NCBI RefSeq assembly: GCF_932294415.1
Contig: NC_065536.1
Location: forward strand, 434,001 to 498,000
Direction: 5' to 3'
DNA: 64,000 nt
Source of the DNA: Quercus robur
Lineage: Eukaryota > Streptophyta > Magnoliopsida > Fagales > Fagaceae
Each line of letters begins with the position of its first letter. Position 1 is the first letter of the stretch. Both the position numbers and the translations under genes were made by a program. The notes under the pieces are model-generated. The model did not search any database. It was not told the origin of the DNA and saw only the letters and a list, made by a program, of their open reading frames with translations. This document shows positions 1 through 10,311 of the stretch, piece after piece.

Positions 1-1750
1 ACAAGTTTTGGACAGAACCAAGGCCTTGTATGGTCCTCGGACCCAAGCCTCTGGGGAAACCAACTACTTGAAAAGAGAATACAAGTTTTGGACAGAACCA
101 AGGCCTTGTATGGTCCTCGGACCCAAGCCTCTGGGGAAACCAACTACTTTAAAAGAGAATACAAGTTTTGGACAGAACCAAGGCCTTGTATGGTTCTCGG
201 ACCCAAGCCTCTGGGGAAACCAACTACTTAAAAAGAAAATACAAGTTTTGGACAGAACCAAGGCCTTGTATGGTCCACGGACCCAAGCCTCTGGGGAAAC
301 CAACTACTTAAAAAGAGAATACAAGTTTTGGACAGAACCAAGGTCTTGTATGGTCCTCGGACCCAAGCCGCTGGGGAAACCAACTACTTAAAAAGAGAAT
401 ACAAGTTTTGGACAAAACCAAGGCCTTGTATGGTCCACGGACCTAAGCCTCTGGGGAAACCAACTACTTAAAAAGAGAATACAAGTTTTGGACAGAACCA
501 AGGTCTTGTATAGTCCTCGAACCCAAGCCTCTGGGGAAACCAACTACTTAAAAAGAGAATACAAGTTTTGGACAGAACCAAGGCCTTGTATGGTCCACGG
601 ACTCAAGCCTCTGGGGAAACCAACTACTTAAAAAGAGAATACAAGTTTTGGACAGAACCAAGGCCTTGTATGGTCCTCGGACCCAAGCCTCTGGGGAAAC
701 CAACTACTTAAAAAGAGAATACAAGTTTTGGACAGAACCAAGGCCTTGTATGGTCCTCGGACCCAAGCCTCTGGGGAAACCAACTACTTGAAAAGAGAAT
801 ACAAGTTTTGGACAGAACCAAGGCCTTGTATGGTCCACGGACCCAAGCCTCTGGGGAAACCAACTACTTGAAAAAAGAATACAAGTTTTGGACAGAACCA
901 AGGCCTTGTATGGTCCTCGGACCCAAGCCTCTGGGGAAACCAACTACTTGAAAAGAGAATACAAGTTTTGGACAGAACCAAGGCCTTGTATGGTCCACGG
1001 ACCCAAGCCTCTGGGGAAACCAACTACTTGAAAAGAGAATACAAGTTTTGGACAGAACCAAGGCCTTGTATGGTCCTCGGACCCAAGCCTCTGGGGAAAC
1101 CAACTACTTGAAAAGAGAATACAAGTTTTGGACAGAACCAAGGCCTTGTATGGTCCACGGACCCAAGCCTCTGGGGAAACCAACTACTTGAAAAGAGAAT
1201 ACAAGTTTTGGACAGAACCAAGGCCTTGTATGGTCCTCGGACCCAAGCCTCTGGGGAAACCAACTACTTAAAAAGAGAATACAAGTTTTGGACAGAACCA
1301 AGGCCTTGTATGGTCCTCGGACCCAAGCCTCTGGGGAAACCAACTACTTAAAAAGAGAATACAAGTTTTGGACAGAACCAAGGCCTTGTATGGTCCTCAG
1401 ACCCAAGCCTCTGGGGAAACCAACTACTTGAAAAGAGAATACAAGTTTTGGACAGAACCAAGGCCTTGTATGGTCCTCGGACCCAAGCCTCTGGGGAAAC
1501 CAACTACTTAAAAAGAGAATACAAGTTTTGGACAGAACCAAGGCCTTGTATGGTCCTCAGACCCAAGCCTCTGGGGAAACCAACTACTTGAAAAGAGAAT
1601 ACAAGTTTTGGACAGAACCAAGGCCTTGTATGGTCCACGGACCTAAGCCTCTGGGGAAACCAACTACTTCAAAAGAGAATACAAGTTTTGGACAGAACCA
1701 AGGCCTTGTATGGTCCTCGGACCCAAGCCTCTGGGGAAACCAACTACTTA
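1..1750 (+). repeat. 80-bp tandem repeat array, about 22 copies
   Basis: The unit begins ACAAGTTTTGGACAGAACC and recurs exactly every 80 bases (1, 81, 161 ... 1681). Units differ at only a few positions. TCCTCGG and TCCACGG variants alternate between neighbouring units over about 161-720 and 721-1280, giving a 160-bp higher-order period. The array runs off the left edge. The unit is homologous to the 74-bp unit at about 43316-44060, so it belongs to the retrotransposon family and is not an independent satellite. Short open frames through it are by-products of the period. Confidence 0.97.
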
Positions 1751-3117
1751 TAAGGAAAAACCGTGTTACATGGATTTTCTAGTTTGCCCTCGGATCCTCA
1801 ACGCTAAAGGGACCAGTATGGAATGGAGTAACGTGTTTCCAAAAGCATAACCGAAGTCATGCAATGCTCGGTCGCTCCCTCGGATGAATTATTTAGAATT
1901 TGTCGTCCTCAGACAATACTCCCGCGCTTATTACAGAACGTTCAACCGTCATCTCGGTTAGTTTCCTAAGTTTAACTTACTATGAGTTATTATTATGCCT
2001 GATAGTGTCGGTAGATTAGAATTAGTTGGATTGTGTTTCAAGAGTTCTTGCTTTAAATACCGCCGAGGAGGAACACACACATAGAGCACACCCACTCACA
2101 AAGTAGTGTTATCAAAGGAACAGCATTCAAAACAAGTAAAGAAATCTCCATTTTTTACTAAAGCAAAGAAATAGTACAGCGTACAATGAAAAGCTAGAAT
2201 CAGTTTGTACCAAAGCTCACTACATAACCAAAAAGAAAGGAAGATACAAGAGAATAAAGTAAAGCCGAGGAAGTAGATCAGAGGAGAGGTTGGCTACAGC
2301 TCCAAGATCTTGTTCTTCCTCAATGCTTTCACTTGCCCACAACTCAAACAGCAAAAGAGATCCAACTTGAGCCTGGCACCGCTGAAGGAAAGGTGCAGGG
2401 AGTTGGAAGTTGAGGGGCTTTCTCTAAATATTCGCCCGCCACAAGGCGGAGGCGATGATGGCGGAGAATCTTTCTTCTGACACACCAAAGTTCTGGTATG
2501 AACAGAACCTGCTTCGGATTTTGACTAAAAGAGGGAGAGACATCCTTTCCCCTCTATTAAAATGGAGTACTCTCTTGAACTTATGTTTCCTGTGCCCATA
2601 CCTCACCATTTTTAGTCTCATAAGTGCACGGCGCTTCCGTGGCGGAGAGATTTCCTTCTTCCCAACCCTCGCCTCAGACATATTGTGCTAAGGGAAGACA
2701 GCACTGAGTATAGGAGCTGTGATTTGGGAGAAAACTAAAGAATTGGTGCGAGGATGAAGTAACTTTCTTTCCTATTTATTTAAAGAGATAAAGAGGTGGC
2801 ATTTAATTCACGCAGCGTCCCAAGGAACGCTACAGACAAGATGGCGTAGGCTCAATCTCCAACGCCACCTGCAACCAGGGAATTAAAGAAGTCTCTGGAA
2901 GGTGCACCTCGAACATTGGGACATCCAAAAGTACTACGTAACCAAAAACTACATAAATACCCTTTAAGTTGTGGGCCAAGTGAGTTCGTGGCCCAGGCCT
3001 GTTCTGCACGGGGGCCCAGGGGCAATGGCCCACACCGAGGAATAACTGTTGCCGAGGACAACTTCCTGCTCGGCACCTCGTGAAATACCTGAGGGAAGGG
3101 AGAAACTGAACTCAAAG

Positions 3118-3340
3118 AGTCTTGGACAGAACCTAGGCCTCGTATGGTCCTCGGACCCAAGCCTATGGGGAAACCAAGTACTGAGAAAACCTAAGTTTCG
3201 GACAGAACCTAGGGTTTGCATGGTCCTCGGACTCAAGCCCATGGGGAAACCAAGTAATGAGAAAAAAGTCTAAGTTTAAGACAGAACCCAGGTATTACGA
3301 AGTCCTCGGACCCAGGCCTTTTGGGGAAACCGACTATTCG
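3118..3340 (+). repeat. Three diverged units of the family-A repeat
   Basis: Three consecutive units contain the motifs GGACAGAACC, GGTCCTCGGAC and GGGGAAACC, with lengths of about 70-80 bases. They lie between LTR-like sequence and the module with GGCGAAACG, the same place that the 74-bp array holds in the other family member. They are much more diverged than the array at 1-1750, so they probably come from an older copy. Confidence 0.8.
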
Positions 3341-3959
3341 AATAGGGAAGGTTCTCGGCTTAAATACTGTAAAAGGTTAAAGCCAGTGTGTTTAAAAGAT
3401 GGCGAAACGGCCCAACTTTCAGTAACCTAAGGAAACTGTCCATTTGGCGAGTGAAATGTCCTCGGATAGTTATTTCCTACACTGTATCAAGCACTTAGTC
3501 CTCATCTTGGCTAATTTTAAGGTGAGTTTCGTTCCTCACTGGTCGGCTTTGCTATGTTAAATAATTTTATTAAAGTCATGGTGACACCTTTTTATTAGCA
3601 AACATTTTAGCCTTAGTTATCATTGATTCAAATACTATATTACGGTGCCGAGCAGCGTTGGTAAACTTGTAAAAGCATAAAAACATAACATACGAAATAA
3701 ATGAATATCAACTTTTATTAATATGGAAAATTGTTACAACGTACAAAGAAGGGCTTAAACAAGCCTATACAAAAAATGAACTGCCAAAGCAACACTAGCA
3801 TCTGCAATACAGATAAGTAAATAGTCAGTTGCCTTTTAACTCGCCTTCAAAGCTTCTCCAATCTCTGCCTCAGTACTGCTCGTATCAGGAGAAGAACCTT
3901 TTTAGAAAAAGATAAAGGAGAAGGAAGAAGAATTGGAATACATGGAAGCACTTCAGCAA

Positions 3960-4200
3960 GCTCTTGTCACCGAAGAGTGCAAAGGAAGAAGAAGATGGAG
4001 GACATGAGCAGAAGATGGAGGAGATGAATGAGGAAGATGGAGGACATGAGCAAGAGAAGGAGGAGAAGAAGAGGGAAGAAATGAAAAGAAGGAGAAATGA
4101 GCAAAAGAGAGAGAAGGAAAAGCCCCAGGAGGGAGCTGGTGGTGAAAAGAAGAAGAAAGAAAAGTAAAGGGTGGCACCAGTGAGCAAAGAGAGGAAGAAG
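3960..4200 (+). repeat. Purine-rich Lys/Glu-coding stretch inside family-A element
   Basis: This is a long GA-rich tract. The plus strand is open from 3964 to 4167 (67 codons, almost entirely Glu, Lys, Arg, Met and Gly). A matching purine-rich block lies at about 49750-49900 in the second family member, and its plus strand also encodes a Lys/Glu/Gly-rich peptide. Whether it encodes anything is unclear: composition alone makes such frames open. It may be a structural or packaging region of a non-coding element. Confidence 0.5.
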
Positions 4201-4947
4201 CAGGGGCATTTAGTCCCTGCCCCCGTCCTGACTCCTAGCACACCGATACCACATTAGATACGCTCATGAAAGAGCGGGTGGTGATGATGCTGTGTGTCCT
4301 CGGCTCGGTCACGTCGAAGGTGCGACGTGACGAGTTCCTGCTTCGGATTTTGGCTAAAAGATAGGCGAGACAAATCTTGAGTCTCCGCCATCCTTGCCCC
4401 GATCGAGCCATCTCGAGCTTAGCCAGAACAAGGTATTTTTGGGGGGGAGAAGGTTTCTTCATCACCTATGACTGTGGCGAACGTATTACGAGTCGAGGTA
4501 TAATCAGAGGGTAAATATAAATTCTGGGAGGAATCTAAGGAATTCAGTTTTCTGGGGGATTAAGGGATTCACTTATGAAATAAACAACTCATGTCCACCC
4601 TCTTTATATAAGGGACGAAAAGGATGGCATTAAATGTGTTCAGAGCTTCAAGGAAATCTGCCAGCGAGAATGCGCCTGCTCCGCTCCCCCACGTCATCAG
4701 TAGCCATTGAATTTGAGAGGTCTCGTGAAGGGAAAACATTAAAGACCTACTCCGGGTAACCAAACGGATAGAACGTACCAAGGCTAAATCAAGAAGGATA
4801 TCTCGTAGGTCGGAGCGTTTCCTGGGTATTTGGAGAATTGCCAACGCCAGGGAAGGGCCGAATTAAATGAGCAGTAATGAAGGCCCGGAGTTACCAAAAC
4901 CCCCCTTTCCAACCAAGAGGTCGGACAGCAGGGTTTTGAGGGGCTAT

Positions 4948-5566
4948 TGTGGGGCCCAGCAATATATGGGCTAGGCCCATTTGTTCATGGGAAGCTTTAA
5001 GGCCCAAGCCGAAGAAGATGTTAGTCCAAGCTCATTAGTGTAAAGCACACATGGGCCCAAAGAGGCAGCCGAGGACGGTGCAGCCCTCGGTTTGGTCCAA
5101 AGCTCCACCAGGAAAAGGGGCAAAAGCGGCATAGGGACAATCTTAAAAGAAAATCTGAAATATCTAGGAAATGTTGACCTTACTGCCTTTCCCAGACTGA
5201 TCTTTGCACCTAACAGAGCCGTGTTCTTTGGCTTTATCAGCCACTCCCAACGACTTAGGTCTGGGACAGATGGGACAAGTATCAGTCTTGGAAAGGTCGA
5301 CCCTACACGTGGACGAAGGAAATTGAACGCATGCTAGTATAAAAGAAAAAATATGTAACCTAAACAGGGGGCCTCCAGTCCCACAAGGAGAGGGAGGGGT
5401 TCCAAAGGTGAATACACCTGAACCATGTATGAAAAGTTTAACAAAACCACCGCCGGGTGAACATGACTTAGCCTTTCGATCCCACTCTCTACAAATGATA
5501 TTGTATGGGCCCATTCACGTCCTGACCCAATTACAATTTCGGTTCGTTCTGGAACGTGACCCTACA
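4948..5566 (+). mobile_element. 3' LTR of family-A element
   Basis: The LTR is 619 bp, starts TGTGGGGCCC and ends CCCTACA, the same termini as the LTRs at 42376 and 50624. It follows a polypurine tract. A TATA box (TATAAAAG) at 5338-5345 marks the likely promoter and lies downstream of an ACGTGGACG motif shared with the other LTRs. The sequence after it is an (AT)n tract, so a target duplication cannot be judged; the other end is outside the window. Confidence 0.88.
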
Positions 5567-6214
5567 ATATATATATATATATATATATATATTACAAATA
5601 ATATTTTTTTTTTGGTTGAATATATAAATAGTAGTTTGATATTTAACTTTCAACTTTTAACTATTTATTAAAAAAAAAAGAAAAAAAAAACCCAAAAATC
5701 AAAGTTCAAAAGGTCAGAATGACTAGACAAGTCATTCATCACCTTACTTCTCTCATGCTTTTCCTTCAATAGCAAGTGTCAGACTCACTTACCCATACAC
5801 GTTCACTCTACTTTGCTCTTTTGTTTTTTCTTCTTTTTTTTATTCCCCTTAAATCTATAACCACACATTACCACCTACCCCTTAAATCAGATTCAAACTC
5901 CTTTTTAAATTTTACTCCTCTTCAGTTTTCTTTTCACACTTCTTCATAATGCAGTAAACTTCATTTCTGCTGCTCCCTCTCAAATCTCAAGTCTTTCTCT
6001 TTCTCAAGATAAGTTTTTGATAGTCTTTCTTTACATTTTATTCCAGTCAAAGCTCAAAGCACAGATTTCTTATACATATCATCCAATAGAAGTATTTCTT
6101 TTATTTTATTTTCACCACAAATTTTCTCCAATTTTACTTTAGGGCAAATCTAAGAAGTTCGTTCTATTTTATTCCAGTTTTTCTTCTTGTTCTTCTTCAG
6201 ATTCCTCTTCAGAT
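5567..6214. other. Intergenic, pyrimidine-rich, no gene seen
   Basis: The stretch begins with an (AT)n microsatellite (about 5567-5592), followed by A-rich and then T/C-rich unique-looking sequence. I see no conserved coding frame, RNA gene or element end. Confidence 0.6.
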
Positions 6215-6377
6215 TCAAGAACCGGTTTAACCGCACCGGTTCCCGGTTTTCCGGTTTAACCGGCCGGTTTTCACTATTTTCCGATTTTTAAGCTATTTTC
6301 GGTTTTTAATGATAACCGGACCGGATTGATGTCCGGTTCCCGGTTGAACCGGCCGATCCGGTCCGGTTTTTAAAACT
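6215..6377. mobile_element. CCGG-rich palindromic element remnant (MITE-like)
   Basis: There is a dense cluster of CCGGTTTAACCGG-type words in both orientations, ending GGTCCGGTTTTTAAAAC. Plants carry abundant short elements with this composition and a (C)AGTGTTTTAAAAACCGG-type terminus. The right terminus fits, but the left terminus is not recognisable, so the copy looks truncated. Class assignment (hAT-like) is inference. Confidence 0.5.
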
Positions 6378-6479
6378 ATGATAATTACTCATTTATCCAT
6401 TTATGACCCGTTTATATATAAATTAATTATCCATTACCAACCCAACCCATTTAATTAGTAACCCACCCATTTAACCCAA

Positions 6480-7790
6480 TATGACTCAAATACTTCTAAA
6501 ACTACTTGAATACCCTCTTGACCTCCAAAATACCCATAAATACCTAAAATGATGCAAATACCCCTAATCTTCCAAAATTACCAATATACCCTTGGACATC
6601 CAAAATTATCCCAAAAATCTCTAAAATTATCTCAAAATACCCATGAAACCTCTAAAATGACCAAAATACCCCTGATATCTCTAAAATCACCAAATATGCT
6701 TAAAACCCACTAAAATGACCAAAATACTCCCAAAACTCAAAAAATGACCAAAATACCCCCGAAACCTAAAAATTACCAAAATACCCCTGAAACCCAAAAA
6801 ATTACCAAAATACCTCCAAAACCTAAAAATGACCAAAATACTTCCAAAACCCAAAAAAATGGCCAAAATACCCCCGAAACCCAAAAAATGACCAAAATAC
6901 CCCAAAACCTAAAAAATTACCAAAATACCCCTGAAACCTAAAAACTGACCAAAATACCCCCAAAACCTAAAAATTACCAAAATACCCCCAAAACCTAAAA
7001 ATGACCAAAATACCCCCAAAACCCAAAAAATGACCAAAGTACCCCTAAAACCCAAAAAATGACCAAAATACCCCCAAAACCTAAAAATTACCAAAATACC
7101 CCTGAAACCCAAAAAATTACCAAAATACCTCCAAAACCTAAAAATGACCAAAATACTTCCAAAACCCAAAAAAATGGCCAAAATACCCCCGAAACCCAAA
7201 AAATGACCAAAATACCCCAAAACCTAAAAAATTACCAAAATACCCCTGAAACCCAAAAACTGACCAAAATACCCCCAAAACCTAAAAATTACCAAAATAC
7301 CCCCGAAACCCAAAAACTGACCAAAATACCTCCAAAACCTAAAAATTACCAAAATACCCCCGAAACCCAAAAAGTTACCAAGATACCCCCAAAACCTAAA
7401 AATGACCAAAATACCCTCAAAACCTCAAAAAATACCAAATACCCTTGAAACCTGAAAAATGACCGAAATACCCTCAAAACCTAAAAATGACCAAAATACC
7501 ATCAAAACTTTAAAAATTACCGAAATACCCCAAAACCTAAAAATTACCAAAATATTTCTAAACCCTAGAAATTTACCGAAATAACTCTAAAACTAAAAGA
7601 TGATAGAAATGCCCTCGTAACCTAAAAAATGGCTAAAATACCCTTAGAATCTAAAAGATGGTCAAAATAACCCTGAAACCTAAAAAATTACCGAAATTCC
7701 CTCGAAACCTATAAAATGAATGAAAGACTCTTAGAACCTTTAATTTGTCAAAAATATCCTTGAAACATCCAAAATACCCTGAAACCTCTA
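6480..7790 (+). repeat. Minisatellite, CCAAAATACCCC orientation
   Basis: About 45 to 50 degenerate units have the core ACCAAAATACCCC and spacer AAAACCTAAAAAT or GAAACCCAAAAAA. Part of it is duplicated: about 6740-6930 recurs almost exactly at about 7055-7245. Confidence 0.9.
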
Positions 7791-7799
7791 TTTCGGTAA

Positions 7800-9300
7800 T
7801 TTTAGATGTTTCAGGTGTATTTTGGTCATCTTACATGTTTAGGGGCATTTTGGTCATAATTTGGGTTTCAGGGGTGTTTATCGATCATTTTTTTAGGTTT
7901 TGGGGTTATTTTGGTAATTTTTTAAGGTTTTTGGGGGTATTTCAATCAATTTTTAGGTTTTTGGGTATTTTGGTAATTTTTTTAGGTTTCTGGGGTATTT
8001 CAGTTATTTTTTAGGATTTAGAGGTATTTCGGTCATTTTTTAGGTTTAGGGAGTATTTTGGTAATTTTTTAGGTTTAGGGAGTATTTTGGTAATTTTTTA
8101 GGTTTAGGGTGTATTTTGGTAATTGTTAGGTTTTGGGGGTATTTTGGTCATTTTTTTAGGTTTTGGGGTATTTTGGTCATTGTAATAGGTTTTGGGGTTA
8201 TTTTATTCATTTTTTAGATCTTGGGGTATTTTAATCATTTTACAGGTTTCAAAGGTATTTTGGTCATTTTTAGGTTTCGGGGGTATTTTTCGTAATTTTA
8301 AGGTTTCAAAGGTATTTCGGTCATTTTTAAGGTTTAGGGGGTATTTCGGTCATTTTTTAGGTTTAGGAAGCATTTTGGTCATTTTTTGGGTTTTTAGGGT
8401 ATTTTGATAATTTTTGGGTTTTAGGGATATTTTGGACATTTTAGAGGTTTGGGGAGGGGGGGGGGTATTTTGCTCATTTTAGAGGTTTTGGAGGTATTTT
8501 TCTCATTTTGTGGGTTTTGGGAGTATTTTGGTCATTTTTTGGGTTTTGAGGGTATTTTGGTCAGTTTTGGGTTTTGGGGATATTTTGGACATTTGAGAGG
8601 TTTTGGGGGGTATTTTGCTCATTTTAGAGATTTTGGAGGTATTTTGGTCATTTTGTGGGTTTTGGGGGTATTTTGGTTATTTTTTGGGTTTTGGGGGAAT
8701 TTTTGTCATTTTTTGGGTTTCGAGGGTATTTTTGTCATTTTTTGGGTTTTGGAGGTATTTTGGTCATTTTTAGGTTTTAAGGGTATTTTGGTCATTTTTT
8801 GGGTTTCAGAGGTATTTTGGTCATTTTTTGGGTTTTGGGAGTATTTTGGTCATTTTTTTGGGTTTCAGGGGTATTTTGGTTATTTTTTGGGTTTTGGAGG
8901 TATTTTGGTCATTTTTAGGTTTCGGGGGTATTTTGGTTAGTTTTTGGGTTTTGGTGGTATTTTAGTAATTTTTAGGTTTTAGGGGTATTTTGGTCATTTT
9001 TTGGGTTTCAGAGGTATTTTGATCATTATTTGGATTTTGGGGGTATTTTGGTAATTTTTAGGTTTCCGGGGGGGGGGGGGGGGGGGGTTTGGTCATTTGT
9101 TGGGTTTTGGGGGTATTTTGGTCATTTTTTGGGTTTCAAGGATATTTTGGTAATTTTTTTTTGGTTTTGGTGGTATTTTGGTTATTTTTAGGTTTTGGGG
9201 GGTATTTTGGTCATTTTTTGGGTTTTAGGGGTATTTTGGTTATTTTTTGGGTTTTGGTAGTATTTTGGTCATTTTTTAAGTTTTAGGGGTATTTTAGTCA
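7800..9300 (-). repeat. Minisatellite, inverted orientation
   Basis: This is the reverse-complement form of the same unit (GGTATTTTGGTCATTTTT plus AGGTTTT/GGGTTTTGGG spacers), continuing to about 9300. The switch of strand occurs near 7790-7815 around CTGAAACCTCTATTTCGG. Confidence 0.9.
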
Positions 9301-9512
9301 TTTCTAGAAATTTAGATTTTATGTTGTTTATTTAAATTTTAGATGGGTTTAGTGGGTATTAGTAGGATTATCCATTTAGACCCATCTAATTAAATAACCA
9401 AATGGGTCTTTATCCATTTAACTCAAATATTCAAATGGGTTGGGTTAAGACTTATCCAAATAAGATGGGTAATGGGTGGGTTCATGGATATGGATAAAAA
9501 TTGCCACCCCTA

Positions 9513-9992
9513 CTCCTGACCAAGCAGAGAATGGTAAAGAATAAGGGAGCAAGTTGCCGAAGTCCAGCTTACTTTCATAGACAAGTATACAGCTAGCTGT
9601 GTATGTATGATCAACATTAATTGGGTTTGGAATAAGCTTTCAAAGAAAGTTTGTAATATATATGTCCTACCTATCACCTTAAACAAGTGATACTTTTGTC
9701 ATGTATCATGTATGATGCTTTATAGTTATTGTGATTTATTGAGCTACATTTCAGCATAATCAGTGCCAGGATGTCCTATTGCAGAGCTAACCATATGTGC
9801 AATTGTAACAATATGAAACTAATTTCTTTGTCTCTATTATTCATCTTACACCTTTCTCTCAACCCCATCCTTGATCCTTCTACTAAGTCAAAAGCCTAAG
9901 GCTGAAATGCCTTTTACTAAAATAATATTTTAGTCTATTATATATGGTTGAGTTCATTTAAGGCTTTACAATATCCTTTTCATCGTAAAAAT
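9513..9992. other. Intergenic, nothing recognised
   Basis: This is unique-looking AT-rich sequence. No convincing coding frame, RNA gene or element terminus is visible. Confidence 0.6.
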
Positions 9993-10107
9993 AAGAGTAA
10001 TGTTGAGCCATAAACTATTTTATAACATTCTTACAAATTGTTGATGTGACCTACTTTATATTGGTTAAAAATGTTGTAAAATAGTTTGTGTTTGTAGTAT
10101 TACTCTT
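9993..10107. mobile_element. Short MITE with AAGAGTAAT ends
   Basis: This is an about 115-bp palindromic element. The left end is AAGAGTAATGTTGAGCC and the right end, as reverse complement, is AAGAGTAATACTACAAAC. Both arms continue into AAACTATTTTA(T/C)AAC. Such elements are abundant in woody eudicots. Superfamily is not determined because the target duplication is not clear. Confidence 0.65.
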
Positions 10108-10183
10108 TCATCTAAGCCCACCATTAACATCACTTTTTTATTTACCAATAACCACTCACCACATCAGCAATTTGTAAACTTTT

Positions 10184-10311
10184 TTATCCGCTCCTGATAA
10201 TAGATCTATTATCAGACCAATACACCAATCAGTTTTGGTGTAGGCAGGGATTGAACCCCAGATCTCTTATACAACTACCAGAGATTTTACTAGTTGAGCT
10301 AACTGGAACCC
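10184..10311 (-). mobile_element. tRNA-derived SINE, reverse orientation
   Basis: On the minus strand this reads TTAGCTCAACTAGT (A-box-like), then GGGGTTCAATCCC (B-box-like), followed by CCTGCCTACACCAAAAC, as in the copy at 15207-15358. The two copies are clearly one family. Target duplications are not obvious here, so the tail boundary is approximate. Confidence 0.8.

Larger units (their letters stand above)
1..4947 (+). mobile_element. Family-A non-autonomous LTR retrotransposon, internal region, left end outside window (fossil)
   Basis: This is the internal part of an LTR element that ends with the 3' LTR at 4948-5566. Orientation is set by a purine-rich tract (TTTTGAGGGGCTAT) just before that LTR. 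No gag, protease, RT or integrase is recognisable, so it is a LARD-like non-autonomous element. It carries the 80-bp array (1-1750), three diverged units (about 3118-3340), a purine-rich stretch (3960-4200) and a conserved TGCTTCGGATTTT block near 4340, all in the same order as in the family member at 42376-51317. A second TGCTTCGGATTTT block near 2508 and LTR-like sequence at about 2960-3117 suggest that two related elements are joined head to tail. The 5' LTR is not in the window, so it cannot be dated from LTR divergence. Confidence 0.8.
6380..9512. mobile_element. Inverted minisatellite-bearing element, probably a non-autonomous DNA transposon
   Basis: The left half (about 6480-7790) consists of a variable unit of about 25-28 bases of the form ATGACCAAAATACCCC plus spacer. 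The right half (about 7800-9300) holds the same unit as reverse complement (GGGGTATTTTGGTCAT). The flanks on both sides contain CCCATTTAA and CCAACCCATTT words in mirrored arrangement. The right terminus reads TTGCCACCCCTA, which as reverse complement (TAGGGGTGGCAA) resembles hAT-type ends. The left terminus is not clear and may have been lost beside the CCGG-rich remnant. No transposase is present. A run of 20 G lies at 9068-9087. Long open frames here are artefacts of a repeat unit lacking stop codons. Confidence 0.65.

Noticed and set aside
64-1541. Series of 65-79-codon minus-strand frames in the array
   Set aside because: They are the same frame repeated because the 80-bp unit gives a fixed stop pattern every 240 bases. 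There is no independent coding evidence.
1-1750. CRISPR-like array of regular repeats
   Set aside because: Units are contiguous 80-bp tandem copies with no unique spacers, in plant DNA, and are homologous to another retrotransposon's internal array.
3885-4241. Minus-strand frame rich in Ser/Phe/Leu opposite the purine-rich block
   Set aside because: It resembles a frame opposite the same block at 49731-49919, but this follows from homology of the two element copies and pyrimidine-rich composition.
6687-9286. Open frames such as TKIPPKPKNYQNTPETQ and GYFGHFLGFGGILVIF repeats
   Set aside because: They are translations of the minisatellite on either strand; the units lack stop codons by composition.
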